Below, in pieces: positions 1-7,336 of a DNA stretch of 64,000 nt (positions within the stretch are counted from its first letter, which is position 1; each line of letters opens with the position of its first letter). A program made the translations under genes and the position numbers. The stretch comes from DLKC01 sp002478885. Lineage in GTDB: Bacteria; Bacteroidota; Bacteroidia; Chitinophagales; Chitinophagaceae. The stretch spans positions 992,001 through 1,056,000 of the forward strand of contig JAXLUI010000002.1 of the NCBI GenBank assembly GCA_046329585.1, given 5' to 3'. The notes beneath the pieces are model-generated. The model did not search any database. It was not told the DNA's origin and worked only from the letters and a program-made list of their open reading frames with translations.

Positions 1-699
1 GCCGGGGCCGTTGTAATGCACATCGATGTAACGCAATTGCGGGTAATGGAACAGGAAAGACTGCATGCAAAAAAAGAGGAGCAAAGAATAATTACCAAAG
101 CAATACTCACCGGGCAGGAAAGAGAGCGAAACCATATCGGCAGGGAGCTTCATGACAACATCAACCAACTGCTAACCGGCACAAAAATATACCTGAGCCT
201 TGCAGGCCATAAAAATAAAGAAGTGAAAGAAGTGATCCAATACCCGATGGAACTGATCGATGCTTCCATTAAAGAGATCCGTTCTCTGTGCCACGATATG
301 GTGACCCCGCTTAATAATATTCACCTGCAGGAATTGCTGGGAGACCTAATCACTAAATTGCAGCAAACCGAAAAAATAAAAACAGATTATGTTTATACCG
401 TTCCGGATGGAATAGTTTCTGAAGAGCTTCAGCTAAATATTTACAGGATCGTGCAGGAACTGGTGAATAACATCCTTAAACATGCAGACGCGGAAAATGT
501 AACGGTTATTGTAGAAATAAATGAGCGCCACATTAACATTACAGTGACCGATGACGGAAAAGGATTTGACACAACTAAAAAGCGAAACGGGATCGGCATA
601 TCCAATATTATCAACAGGGTTGAATCTTTTGACGGGGCTATCAGGATAGAAAGCACCCCGGGCAAAGGCTGCAAAACAAGTATTGATATTCCGTATTAA
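1..699 (+). CDS. Sensor histidine kinase, NarL/HisKA_3 type (5' truncated by window edge)
   Basis: C-terminal part of a two-component sensor kinase. The frame is open to base 1, and the first residues (GAVVMHIDVTQLR) look like the last strand of a PAS domain, so the ATG at base 16 is internal and the gene begins outside the window. A short coiled coil leads to a HisKA_3 dimerisation helix with the H-box RELHDN (His codon near base 151). The HATPase follows, with N-box VQELVNNILKHA, G1 box DDGKGFD and G2 box NGIGISNI, and the gene ends at TAA 697-699. Such kinases normally phosphorylate a LuxR-type regulator, but none is visible downstream. The ligand cannot be inferred because the sensory part is missing. 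Confidence 0.9.
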   Translation, partial: AGAVVMHIDVTQLRVMEQERLHAKKEEQRIITKAILTGQERERNHIGRELHDNINQLLTGTKIYLSLAGHKNKEVKEVIQYPMELIDASIKEIRSLCHDMVTPLNNIHLQELLGDLITKLQQTEKIKTDYVYTVPDGIVSEELQLNIYRIVQELVNNILKHADAENVTVIVEINERHINITVTDDGKGFDTTKKRNGIGISNIINRVESFDGAIRIESTPGKGCKTSIDIPY

Positions 700-838
700 A
701 ACGGCTGATACAGTTTTTACGTGGGCCCGGATAACTTAAACGAACCGACACTCATGAATCTGCCTGAAATTAAACCAATGTTTTTGCGCCGGATGCCCCC
801 GGGAACCTTGTTGTGAAGCAGCATTGAGCCAATTATAT

Positions 839-1267
839 TTAGTGCGCTGCCTGTTCAAGTCCATACCTGATCGCTGCTTCCAGTACTTCGATATTGAGCT
901 CTTTCAGTGTTTTGAATTTAATGCAGTACCCGGTGACACTGGCCTTGCCTATCTTTTTTCCATACGTTTCAGCCAGGTAGGTTTTATCTTCCAGGCCCAT
1001 GATATAGACCGAGATACCTGTTGTATTTGCACTCATGCCAACCTGGTAAAACTCAGCGGTTGTGCCGTTTGCATATTTGATGGTGTATGATCCGTAGCCA
1101 ATGTTAGGATTTGAAACGGTTTTGCCTTCGCTGTTTTTACCATCGAGGAACCATACTTTACAGCCGGGTGAGACCTGGATTATCAGCTGGTGCAGGTTCT
1201 GCATTTCACTGCGTTTTGGTTCAGGCTGGCCGGTAATATAGGTTTTGATCTGTTCGGAGATGCTCAT
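839..1267 (-). CDS. DUF1801 (YdhG-like) domain protein
   Basis: Small cytosolic protein of 142 residues that fits the DUF1801 family: an N-terminal helix ending in KRSEMQNLHQLI, the phrase SPGCKVWFLDGKN, the SYTIKYANG strand and a C-terminal helix (TLKELNIEVLEAAIRYGLEQ). DUF1801 proteins are about 110-150 residues with no firmly established biochemical role. The start at 1267 is the first ATG of the frame and fits the family length. It stands alone, with no partner on the same strand. Family assignment is good; function unknown. Confidence 0.75.
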   Translation of the reverse strand: MSISEQIKTYITGQPEPKRSEMQNLHQLIIQVSPGCKVWFLDGKNSEGKTVSNPNIGYGSYTIKYANGTTAEFYQVGMSANTTGISVYIMGLEDKTYLAETYGKKIGKASVTGYCIKFKTLKELNIEVLEAAIRYGLEQAAH

Positions 1268-1900
1268 ATACAGTATAGATTAATCGTGTTCCCTCCATTG
1301 CGTTTTGTCGCGTAGTAAAGTGCAGTTGCCCGTGCGGCCATTTTTCCAGCGGTCATTTACCGTTATTGATGCAATACGAATTTTGTAAAAATAAGTGTCT
1401 TTTCCAATTTGTGGTGAGAACATCATTGTGTGAAAACCTTCAACCAGGCACTTTATCGGAAAGTCAGCGAAGACGAAAAGGCCGAAAACCAATTCCGCAA
1501 TGATAACATTTATCCTGCCTTTTGAACTTTGGTGTTTACAATTTGTATTCAACTGTTCAAGTGTGCGACGCATCAGCAGCTTAACAGCGTGATGCTGCCG
1601 GGACAAAAACTTTATTTCCCTCTATACGACCTGGCCATAGAAGATGATCCAAAGCACTTTTATGTGCAACATTGCAGCGTTGATGATTTTTTCCTCCGGA
1701 TAGCTTGCAGCATAAACTAATTGCATGTTTTTTGCGCCTGGAAGTTCGGCAGGCAAAACTTATTTCCCGGAAGCCTATTTGATGGTTTGAGTAATTTTAT
1801 TTTGACTCACCGGGTTACGACACCTATTTTCAATAACACTAACAAAAAGACACCTATTATTTTGTGATAACCTGATTTGAAACCAATTAACAGCTAATCT
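1268..1900. other. Intergenic stretch with one repeat arm and a direct repeat
   Basis: No convincing gene. A 108-codon minus-strand frame (1280-1606) overlaps a dispersed repeat arm and shows no family features. Just upstream of the FG-GAP gene the 10-mer GACACCTATT occurs twice, at 1819-1828 and 1849-1858, exactly 30 bp apart, which could be a regulator site. Confidence 0.4.
1555..1572 (+). repeat. Palindromic intergenic repeat, copy 1 (right arm only)
   Basis: GTTCAAGTGTGCGACGCA matches the right arm of the dispersed family (consensus GTACAAGTGTGCGACGCAA). No left arm is recognisable upstream, so this is a half element. Confidence 0.7.
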
Positions 1901-4510
1901 ATGAAACCGTTCTCCACACATTTGTTGCTGCCGGTGTGCAGCTTTATTTTGTTTTCAGCGAATGCCCAGGTAGCCAAACCGCTTTTTGACAGCACTCACT
2001 ACGGATTTAATACCGGGGTATACCCGCAGGGGCAGAGCCCGTCTGTTGTAAGGGCAGCAGACCTTGATAACGATGGCGATTCTGATCTTGTTGTGGCACA
2101 ACAGAATTTCTCCAATGGTTTTGTGATGTTAAAAAACCTGAAGAAAGGATTCTATGCTGCGCCTGTGACATATCATTCCCCTGCTGCAGCAAAAGATATT
2201 GTTGTCGCAGATTTTAATAACGATGGCCTTAAAGATGTGGCCGTTACCAACACAGGGCAGGCGTTTACCGGTAACAGTGTTTCTGTTTTTATGAATCGTG
2301 GAAAAGGCCGTTTTACAACGCCCGGTAATGTTATTGTGGGTAAAGGCCCTACCGGGATCACTGCGTCAGATTTAGACCAGGATGGCGATATTGACCTGGC
2401 AGTCACGAATTACAGGGCTCCCGGGGGCACAGTATCTGTATTGATCAATAAAGGCGATGGCTCATTTAATGCCGCCGCATCATTTACGTCTGGTATAACG
2501 CCTTTTAAAATAGTTGCGGCAAGGATCAATAACGACACATTGCCAGATCTTGTGGTAGCCAATGAGAACCAGAAAGTGAACATTCTTTTTAACAGCGGCA
2601 ATAATGATTTCTCTACCCGGAAAGAACTTTCGGTGTCGTTGAACACGTCATCGGGAAACACCCTGGAAAATGTGCAGGTAGCAGACATGGACAATGATGC
2701 TGACAATGACATCCTGTATTCCAGTGCCTATACGGGCGATGCAACTGGTGGGATTGTCGCGTGGTTTAAAAATAACGGCAATGGCATCTTCGGAGCATAC
2801 ACACCAATTCCATTAAAAAATGACAGTGGCGGCGGGTTGATTTCTGTTGGAGATTTCAATGACGATGGCAGACCGGATATTGTAGCCGCAAGCTATGGAC
2901 CGGCTGGGTTTAATGTTGTACTGAATAACGGTAATGACAATTTTCAATCGTTAAAGAAACATACTGCAGGGGAAAGTATTGAATCCATTACTACTGCTGA
3001 TGTTGATAATAATCATACCACAGATATCGTTAGCTCAGATTTTTATTCCTTACAGGTTACGGTACACCGCAATTTTGGCAATGCCGTTTTTCCAACGCCG
3101 GCGCTGTTTGAGACAAACAGTATTGTGCCGGGCGCGCTTGATGCGGCAGATATTGATGGCGATGGTTATCCTGATGTGGCTACTTCCGGTTCCGGCATTG
3201 CAGCCACCGGGATAAGAGTGATGGTTCAAAAAAATAATGGAGACGGAACATTTGCGATGGCTGTTGATTATTCTGTAAGAACAGGTGGCGTGCAGGTTAA
3301 GTTCCGCGACCTAAACGGAGATGGCAGGGCTGACCTTTTATATGCGACTGCCATCAATGCTGCTCCCTATGATTTTCATACTGCGCTTAATAAAGGCGAT
3401 GGAACCTTCGGTCCTGTGCAGACATGGAGCATGAATTCCTGTGGCTGGAGTGATATCGATGCGTTTGACCTGGACAATGATGGTGACCTTGATGTTGTTG
3501 CAGCAGAATGGCTGGGATGTTTTGGCTCTACCGATGGTGGGAAACGGTTATATATAAGTAAGAATAATGGCCACGGGGTATTTGCTGCCCCCTTCATCAA
3601 AACCATAGACCCGGGTCCGAGTTGCCTGGCTGGCGGAGATTTTAATAACGACGGGAAGATCGATATTGTTACCGGTCATTCACTTTCAATAGATGTGCAC
3701 CGGGGGATCGGTACAGGCGACTTTCTGGCGCCTTTAAAGATCGCATTAAACAAGTCGCCTTATGATATTATTGTAAGAGACCTGAATGGTGATGGAAATC
3801 CTGATATTGCTACATGCACGGAATATAATGCAGAGGGGATGAGTGTAATTCTTGGAAATGGCGACGGCACATTTCAACCGGCACAAAACTATGATGGTGC
3901 CTATTCGCCTGATCTTCGCAATGAATCTGGTATTACATCCGGCGATATCGATGGCGATGGTGATATAGACCTGATGGTTGGCAATTATGCTTCGAATGAT
4001 ATTTCGATCTACCTGAATAATGGAAATGGCGGCTTCAGTTTCCCAATGCGATACGGTTTGTATTACAATACTGCGGCACCATTCTTTGCTGATTTTGATG
4101 GCGACGGCAAGGGAGATATCATTGCCACTGTTGGCTTACCACCAAGTAAGCTTTCCGGTGCGCTTGCGTTGTTAAAAGGAAAGTTTTTACAGCAGCACAT
4201 CATTGCCTATTCTGTATCTTCAACCACCCCAACTGAACTGAAAAAAGAGACCGGAACAATAACCGATTTGGCTACCGCGAGCAATCCATTTGGCAAAAAT
4301 ATTTTCATAAAGTTCAATAAAATCATCACCGGCAAAACGATGGTTACCCTCACAGATATTTCTGGAAGAAAAATTAAAGAAACCGTTTATACCGACGCCG
4401 GGATTTCTTTACAGTTTAATGTTGGTGATCAATTGCCTAAGGGACTGTACATACTGTCTCTCAAAACAACCGGCAAACAGACACAGCGGATAAAACTTTT
4501 TCATGAATAA
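1901..4510 (+). CDS. Secreted FG-GAP/VCBS-repeat protein with T9SS sorting domain
   Basis: Large exported protein of 869 residues. The N-terminus is a signal peptide (hydrophobic LLLPVCSFILFSA, cleavage near ANAQ at residue 23). The body holds about 14 FG-GAP/VCBS blades with calcium-binding loops of the DxDxDGxxD type, for example ADLDNDGDSD, SDLDQDGDID, ADIDGDGYPD and GDIDGDGDID, which build one or two seven-bladed propellers. The last 80 residues have the type A T9SS sorting-domain pattern (NPFGKNIFIKF, then VTLTDISGRKIKE, then LPKGLYILSLKT), so the protein is expected to pass the outer membrane and be anchored or released. It is monocistronic and converges on the catalase gene. Adhesion or glycan binding is possible but not shown. 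Confidence 0.9.
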   Translation: MKPFSTHLLLPVCSFILFSANAQVAKPLFDSTHYGFNTGVYPQGQSPSVVRAADLDNDGDSDLVVAQQNFSNGFVMLKNLKKGFYAAPVTYHSPAAAKDIVVADFNNDGLKDVAVTNTGQAFTGNSVSVFMNRGKGRFTTPGNVIVGKGPTGITASDLDQDGDIDLAVTNYRAPGGTVSVLINKGDGSFNAAASFTSGITPFKIVAARINNDTLPDLVVANENQKVNILFNSGNNDFSTRKELSVSLNTSSGNTLENVQVADMDNDADNDILYSSAYTGDATGGIVAWFKNNGNGIFGAYTPIPLKNDSGGGLISVGDFNDDGRPDIVAASYGPAGFNVVLNNGNDNFQSLKKHTAGESIESITTADVDNNHTTDIVSSDFYSLQVTVHRNFGNAVFPTPALFETNSIVPGALDAADIDGDGYPDVATSGSGIAATGIRVMVQKNNGDGTFAMAVDYSVRTGGVQVKFRDLNGDGRADLLYATAINAAPYDFHTALNKGDGTFGPVQTWSMNSCGWSDIDAFDLDNDGDLDVVAAEWLGCFGSTDGGKRLYISKNNGHGVFAAPFIKTIDPGPSCLAGGDFNNDGKIDIVTGHSLSIDVHRGIGTGDFLAPLKIALNKSPYDIIVRDLNGDGNPDIATCTEYNAEGMSVILGNGDGTFQPAQNYDGAYSPDLRNESGITSGDIDGDGDIDLMVGNYASNDISIYLNNGNGGFSFPMRYGLYYNTAAPFFADFDGDGKGDIIATVGLPPSKLSGALALLKGKFLQQHIIAYSVSSTTPTELKKETGTITDLATASNPFGKNIFIKFNKIITGKTMVTLTDISGRKIKETVYTDAGISLQFNVGDQLPKGLYILSLKTTGKQTQRIKLFHE

Positions 4511-4542
4511 TGAACCCGACGCATCAACATGCTGCTATAAAA

Positions 4543-4572
4543 AGCCCGGCACCAGGAAGGTAATGCCGGGCT
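4543..4572 (-). terminator. Intrinsic terminator of the catalase gene
   Basis: A perfect 9-bp stem (AGCCCGGCA at 4543-4551, TGCCGGGCT at 4564-4572) is followed on the minus strand by a T-rich run. It lies 38 bp past the catalase stop and could also stop the convergent FG-GAP transcript. Confidence 0.8.
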
Positions 4573-4609
4573 ACAATAAAAGCTATATTTATATAAGTGC
4601 TGTTATAAT

Positions 4610-6679
4610 CTATGCAAGTGTGCGCAGGGAAGGCTCCCGTTCCCAATAGCGTTTGGCGGCAGCAGCAATAAACTGCTTACCCAAATCTGTTACGCCCTCA
4701 TCTTTTACAATGCCGGCTTTGTCGAGCAATGGCTGTGCTTCCTTATTATAGCCGATCGCTTTTAAATGCCCAAACGCATCCATAACCCACTGAACGGCTG
4801 CGGCTTCTTTTACCAGCATGGCTGTGGCATCGGCGGAAAGTATTACAGCCACCGCGTCGAACAACTGCGATGGCGTTCCGGCAAGCTGCCCGTTGGCGGT
4901 GATGGTTGTACCATCGGATAAGGTTATCCCGTTCAATTTTGGCGCTACCAGTCTTGTGATGGCACCCTTTTTTGCTATCGCTGTTCTCAGCTTATCTATG
5001 GCTGCAGCATCTGATCCGTCAGAAACAAGCACCCCGATACAGCGCCCCTGCAATGTTTCTTTCCAGTTTTTCTGAATAGACAAGGCCGGTGATATTTCCA
5101 GATCCTGTGGCTGTTTTGCGGCGGGTGCTTTGGCTGGCATTGCTATACCCAGGCCATTGGCAATGCGGGCTGCAAGGTCTTCCGAAATATTACGGAAGTT
5201 GGCCACAATCTTTTCCGGCACATGCTGAAGGTTGACCTTTGACAATTCAAATACGATAGCCGAAGCAATATGGGCCTGTTCGCTAGCTGTTTGGGAATTA
5301 AAAAACAGGCGTGCCTGGCTATAATGATCGGCAAATGATTCGGGACGCACCCGCAGTTTATCACCCTGTTCCTGCATTTCGGGACGTCCGCGAAAACTGC
5401 TGAAGCCAGTCACCGGGCATTCCCTTGGGCCTGCCTCCTCCCCTGCCAGATCGAGACTGTTTGGCTCGTAGTTGGCGCGTCCCTTGATCACGGCGGTCTG
5501 CATCATTCCATCCCGCTGCAAATTCATTACCGGGCATTTGGGTGCGTTAACGGGGATCTGGTGAAAGTTGGCCGTTCCAAGCCTTGATTTTTGGGTGTCC
5601 AGATAGCTGAACAACCTTCCCTGAAGCAGCGGGTCATTGGTAAAATCAATACCCGGTACGATATTGGCCGGGCAGTAGGCCACCTGTTCTGTTTCGGCAA
5701 AAAAATTGTCGGGGTTGCGGTCGAGTACCATGCGGCCCACAATTTTTATGGGCACCAGTTCTTCGGGAATAAGTTTCGTTGCGTCAAGCACATCATAGGG
5801 CAGCGCATCTGCAAGCTTTTGGTCAAACAACTGTAAGCCCAGCTCCCATTCCGGAAAATCGCCCCGTTCAATCGCCTCATGCAGGTCGCGGCGGTGGTAA
5901 TCGTTGTCAGCCGCCTGCAATTTCAACGCTTCGTCCCACACGGTTGACTGCAAACCCAGCTTTGGCTTCCAGTGAAATTTTACGAAAGTCGATTGACCTT
6001 CCGCGTTCACCAGCCTGAACGTGTGAACAGCAAACCCCTCGATCATTCTCAGGGAACGCGGAATGGCGCGGTCGCTCATTGCCCACATGATCATATGCGA
6101 TGTCTCCGGCATCAGCGAAACAAAATCCCAGAAAGTATCATGCGCACTGGCAGCCTGCGGATAGGCCCTGTCGGCTTCCATTTTCACCGCGTGCACCAGG
6201 TCGGGGAATTTGATGGCATCTTGTATAAAGAAAACGGGTATGTTATTTCCCACCAGGTCCCAATTGCCTTCTTTTGTATAAAACTTTACGGCGAACCCAC
6301 GTACATCCCGTGGTGTGTCTACCGAACCTGCGCCGCCAGCCACTGTAGAGAACCTGGTAAACAAAGGGGTTTTTTCCCCCGCACGCTGAAATATGTCTGC
6401 TTTGGTAATTGCAGATAGCGATTCGTACAGTTCAAAATAACCGTGAGCGGCAGAGCCACGTGCATGTACAATGCGTTCGGGAATACGTTCATGATCGAAG
6501 TGGAATATTTTTTCCCTCAGCACAAAATCTTCCAGCAGCACAGGGCCACGCTGGCCGGACTTTAAACTGTTCTGGTTATCGGAGATATGCATGCCCTGGT
6601 TGGTCGTGAGCACGCCGTGCTGTTTATCTGCGGACTGGTGTGTTTCGCCGCCTTTAATTTCCCTTTCGTTTTTTTTCAT
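4610..6679 (-). CDS. katE: Large-subunit (clade 2, HPII-type) heme catalase
   Basis: Monofunctional heme catalase that disproportionates hydrogen peroxide in the cytosol. The length of 689 residues fits clade 2 enzymes, which carry a C-terminal flavodoxin/DJ-1-like domain (here about residues 550-689, starting near KETLQGRCIGVLVSDGSD). The core shows the distal His72 in ERIVHARGSAAHG, the FTRFSTVAGGAGS motif, the distal Asn in WDLVGNNIPVFF, and the proximal heme-tyrosine motif RLFSYLDTQKSRLG. The frame is open 40 codons further upstream, but MKKNEREIKGG at 6679 matches the usual short hydrophilic N-terminus, so I start there. It has no operon partner. Confidence 0.95.
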   Translation of the reverse strand: MKKNEREIKGGETHQSADKQHGVLTTNQGMHISDNQNSLKSGQRGPVLLEDFVLREKIFHFDHERIPERIVHARGSAAHGYFELYESLSAITKADIFQRAGEKTPLFTRFSTVAGGAGSVDTPRDVRGFAVKFYTKEGNWDLVGNNIPVFFIQDAIKFPDLVHAVKMEADRAYPQAASAHDTFWDFVSLMPETSHMIMWAMSDRAIPRSLRMIEGFAVHTFRLVNAEGQSTFVKFHWKPKLGLQSTVWDEALKLQAADNDYHRRDLHEAIERGDFPEWELGLQLFDQKLADALPYDVLDATKLIPEELVPIKIVGRMVLDRNPDNFFAETEQVAYCPANIVPGIDFTNDPLLQGRLFSYLDTQKSRLGTANFHQIPVNAPKCPVMNLQRDGMMQTAVIKGRANYEPNSLDLAGEEAGPRECPVTGFSSFRGRPEMQEQGDKLRVRPESFADHYSQARLFFNSQTASEQAHIASAIVFELSKVNLQHVPEKIVANFRNISEDLAARIANGLGIAMPAKAPAAKQPQDLEISPALSIQKNWKETLQGRCIGVLVSDGSDAAAIDKLRTAIAKKGAITRLVAPKLNGITLSDGTTITANGQLAGTPSQLFDAVAVILSADATAMLVKEAAAVQWVMDAFGHLKAIGYNKEAQPLLDKAGIVKDEGVTDLGKQFIAAAAKRYWEREPSLRTLA

Positions 6680-6908
6680 GGTTATACTTTTTGGTTTGTC
6701 AATTGAAATGAAAGCGATTTTCGTTTTTGATCTGGCATACAAGGTTTTGGGCCGGGATATAGTTAATGTGTCAAACGTTGTTCCAATTTGTTTTTGCATT
6801 ACTGCTTTCCAAAAAATGCCTGTTCATTTTATGGAACCTGCAATATTTATCGGCCAGCCGAAAATGTCCATGTTTTACTTTTTCTGCGTTACAGCGAAGA
6901 TTGATTTT

Positions 6909-6966
6909 TGTCCGCCAGCGAACAATTAGCGCACGCCTGCGAACAACCGGTGTCCGAAAACGAACA
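6909..6966 (+). promoter_or_regulatory. Three tandem activator-site dyads, 21-bp period
   Basis: Three 16-bp units of the form TGTCCG-N4-CGRACA: TGTCCG-CCAG-CGAACA (6909-6924), CGCACG-CCTG-CGAACA (6930-6945) and TGTCCG-AAAA-CGAACA (6951-6966). Start-to-start distance is exactly 21 bp, two helical turns, so bound dimers would line up on one face. The same motif and period recur at 23116-23152. Position before a sigma54-like promoter suggests an upstream activating sequence for an enhancer-binding protein (inference). Confidence 0.7.
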
Positions 6967-7016
6967 GTTGACCAGCCTCATTTCCCTCAAACGCTTTCCT
7001 GTATTGGCTTTGCATA

Positions 7017-7032
7017 TTGGCATACCAGTTGA
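7017..7032 (+). promoter_or_regulatory. Sigma54-like -24/-12 promoter of the permease array
   Basis: TTGGCAT-N5-TTGA fits the RpoN consensus TTGGCAC-N5-TTGC at most positions (GG of the -24 element kept; GC of the -12 element is GA). It starts 50 bp after the last upstream dyad, exactly as at the second such promoter (23203). The predicted start of transcription, near 7043, leaves a long leader before 7337. Confidence 0.6.
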
Positions 7033-7130
7033 GTCCGTTTCCCGGTGCTGCGCATGGCGGGATAGAAAGGCAAGATTATCCGGGAAGAAGCATTTCATGA
7101 GCCGGGCTGTTGTACAAGCATGATACATGG

Positions 7131-7191
7131 TTGCGTCGCACTACTGTACACTTGTACAATATTGAGCTGAACGTACAAGTGTGCGACGCAA
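7131..7191. repeat. Palindromic intergenic repeat, copy 2 (complete, A/A arms)
   Basis: Left arm TTGCGTCGCAC at 7131-7141 and right arm GTGCGACGCAA at 7181-7191 are perfect inverse complements. The inner ACTTGTAC (7150-7157) and GTACAAGT (7173-7180) also pair, around a loop of about 15 nt. The left arm carries an extra 8 bp between its two blocks. One of the best-preserved copies. Confidence 0.85.
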
Positions 7192-7336
7192 GATAAGCTG
7201 AACTCAAATTCTGCTGCGGGGCACAAAAAATAATAAGCCAATCGCATGGGTAATTGATGGCTTATAAGCCGGTATTAAAGCTCAACAGGTGAAGCGTTAA
7301 AAACAAAACACAGGTACAAAAAGAAACGACCAGTTT

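Larger units (their letters stand above)
6680..7336. other. Upstream region of the permease array
   Basis: This 657-bp stretch holds no credible gene; the short frames here are not protein-like. It contains three tandem dyads, a sigma54-like promoter, a full palindromic repeat (7131-7191) and a hairpin (7233-7265, ATAAGCCAATC pairing with GATGGCTTAT) in what would be an untranslated leader of about 290 nt before the first permease. Confidence 0.6.

Noticed and set aside
1280..1606. 108-codon minus-strand frame upstream of the DUF1801 gene
   Set aside because: Its first part is a dispersed repeat arm, and the rest shows no family motif or convincing protein pattern; too weak to call a gene.
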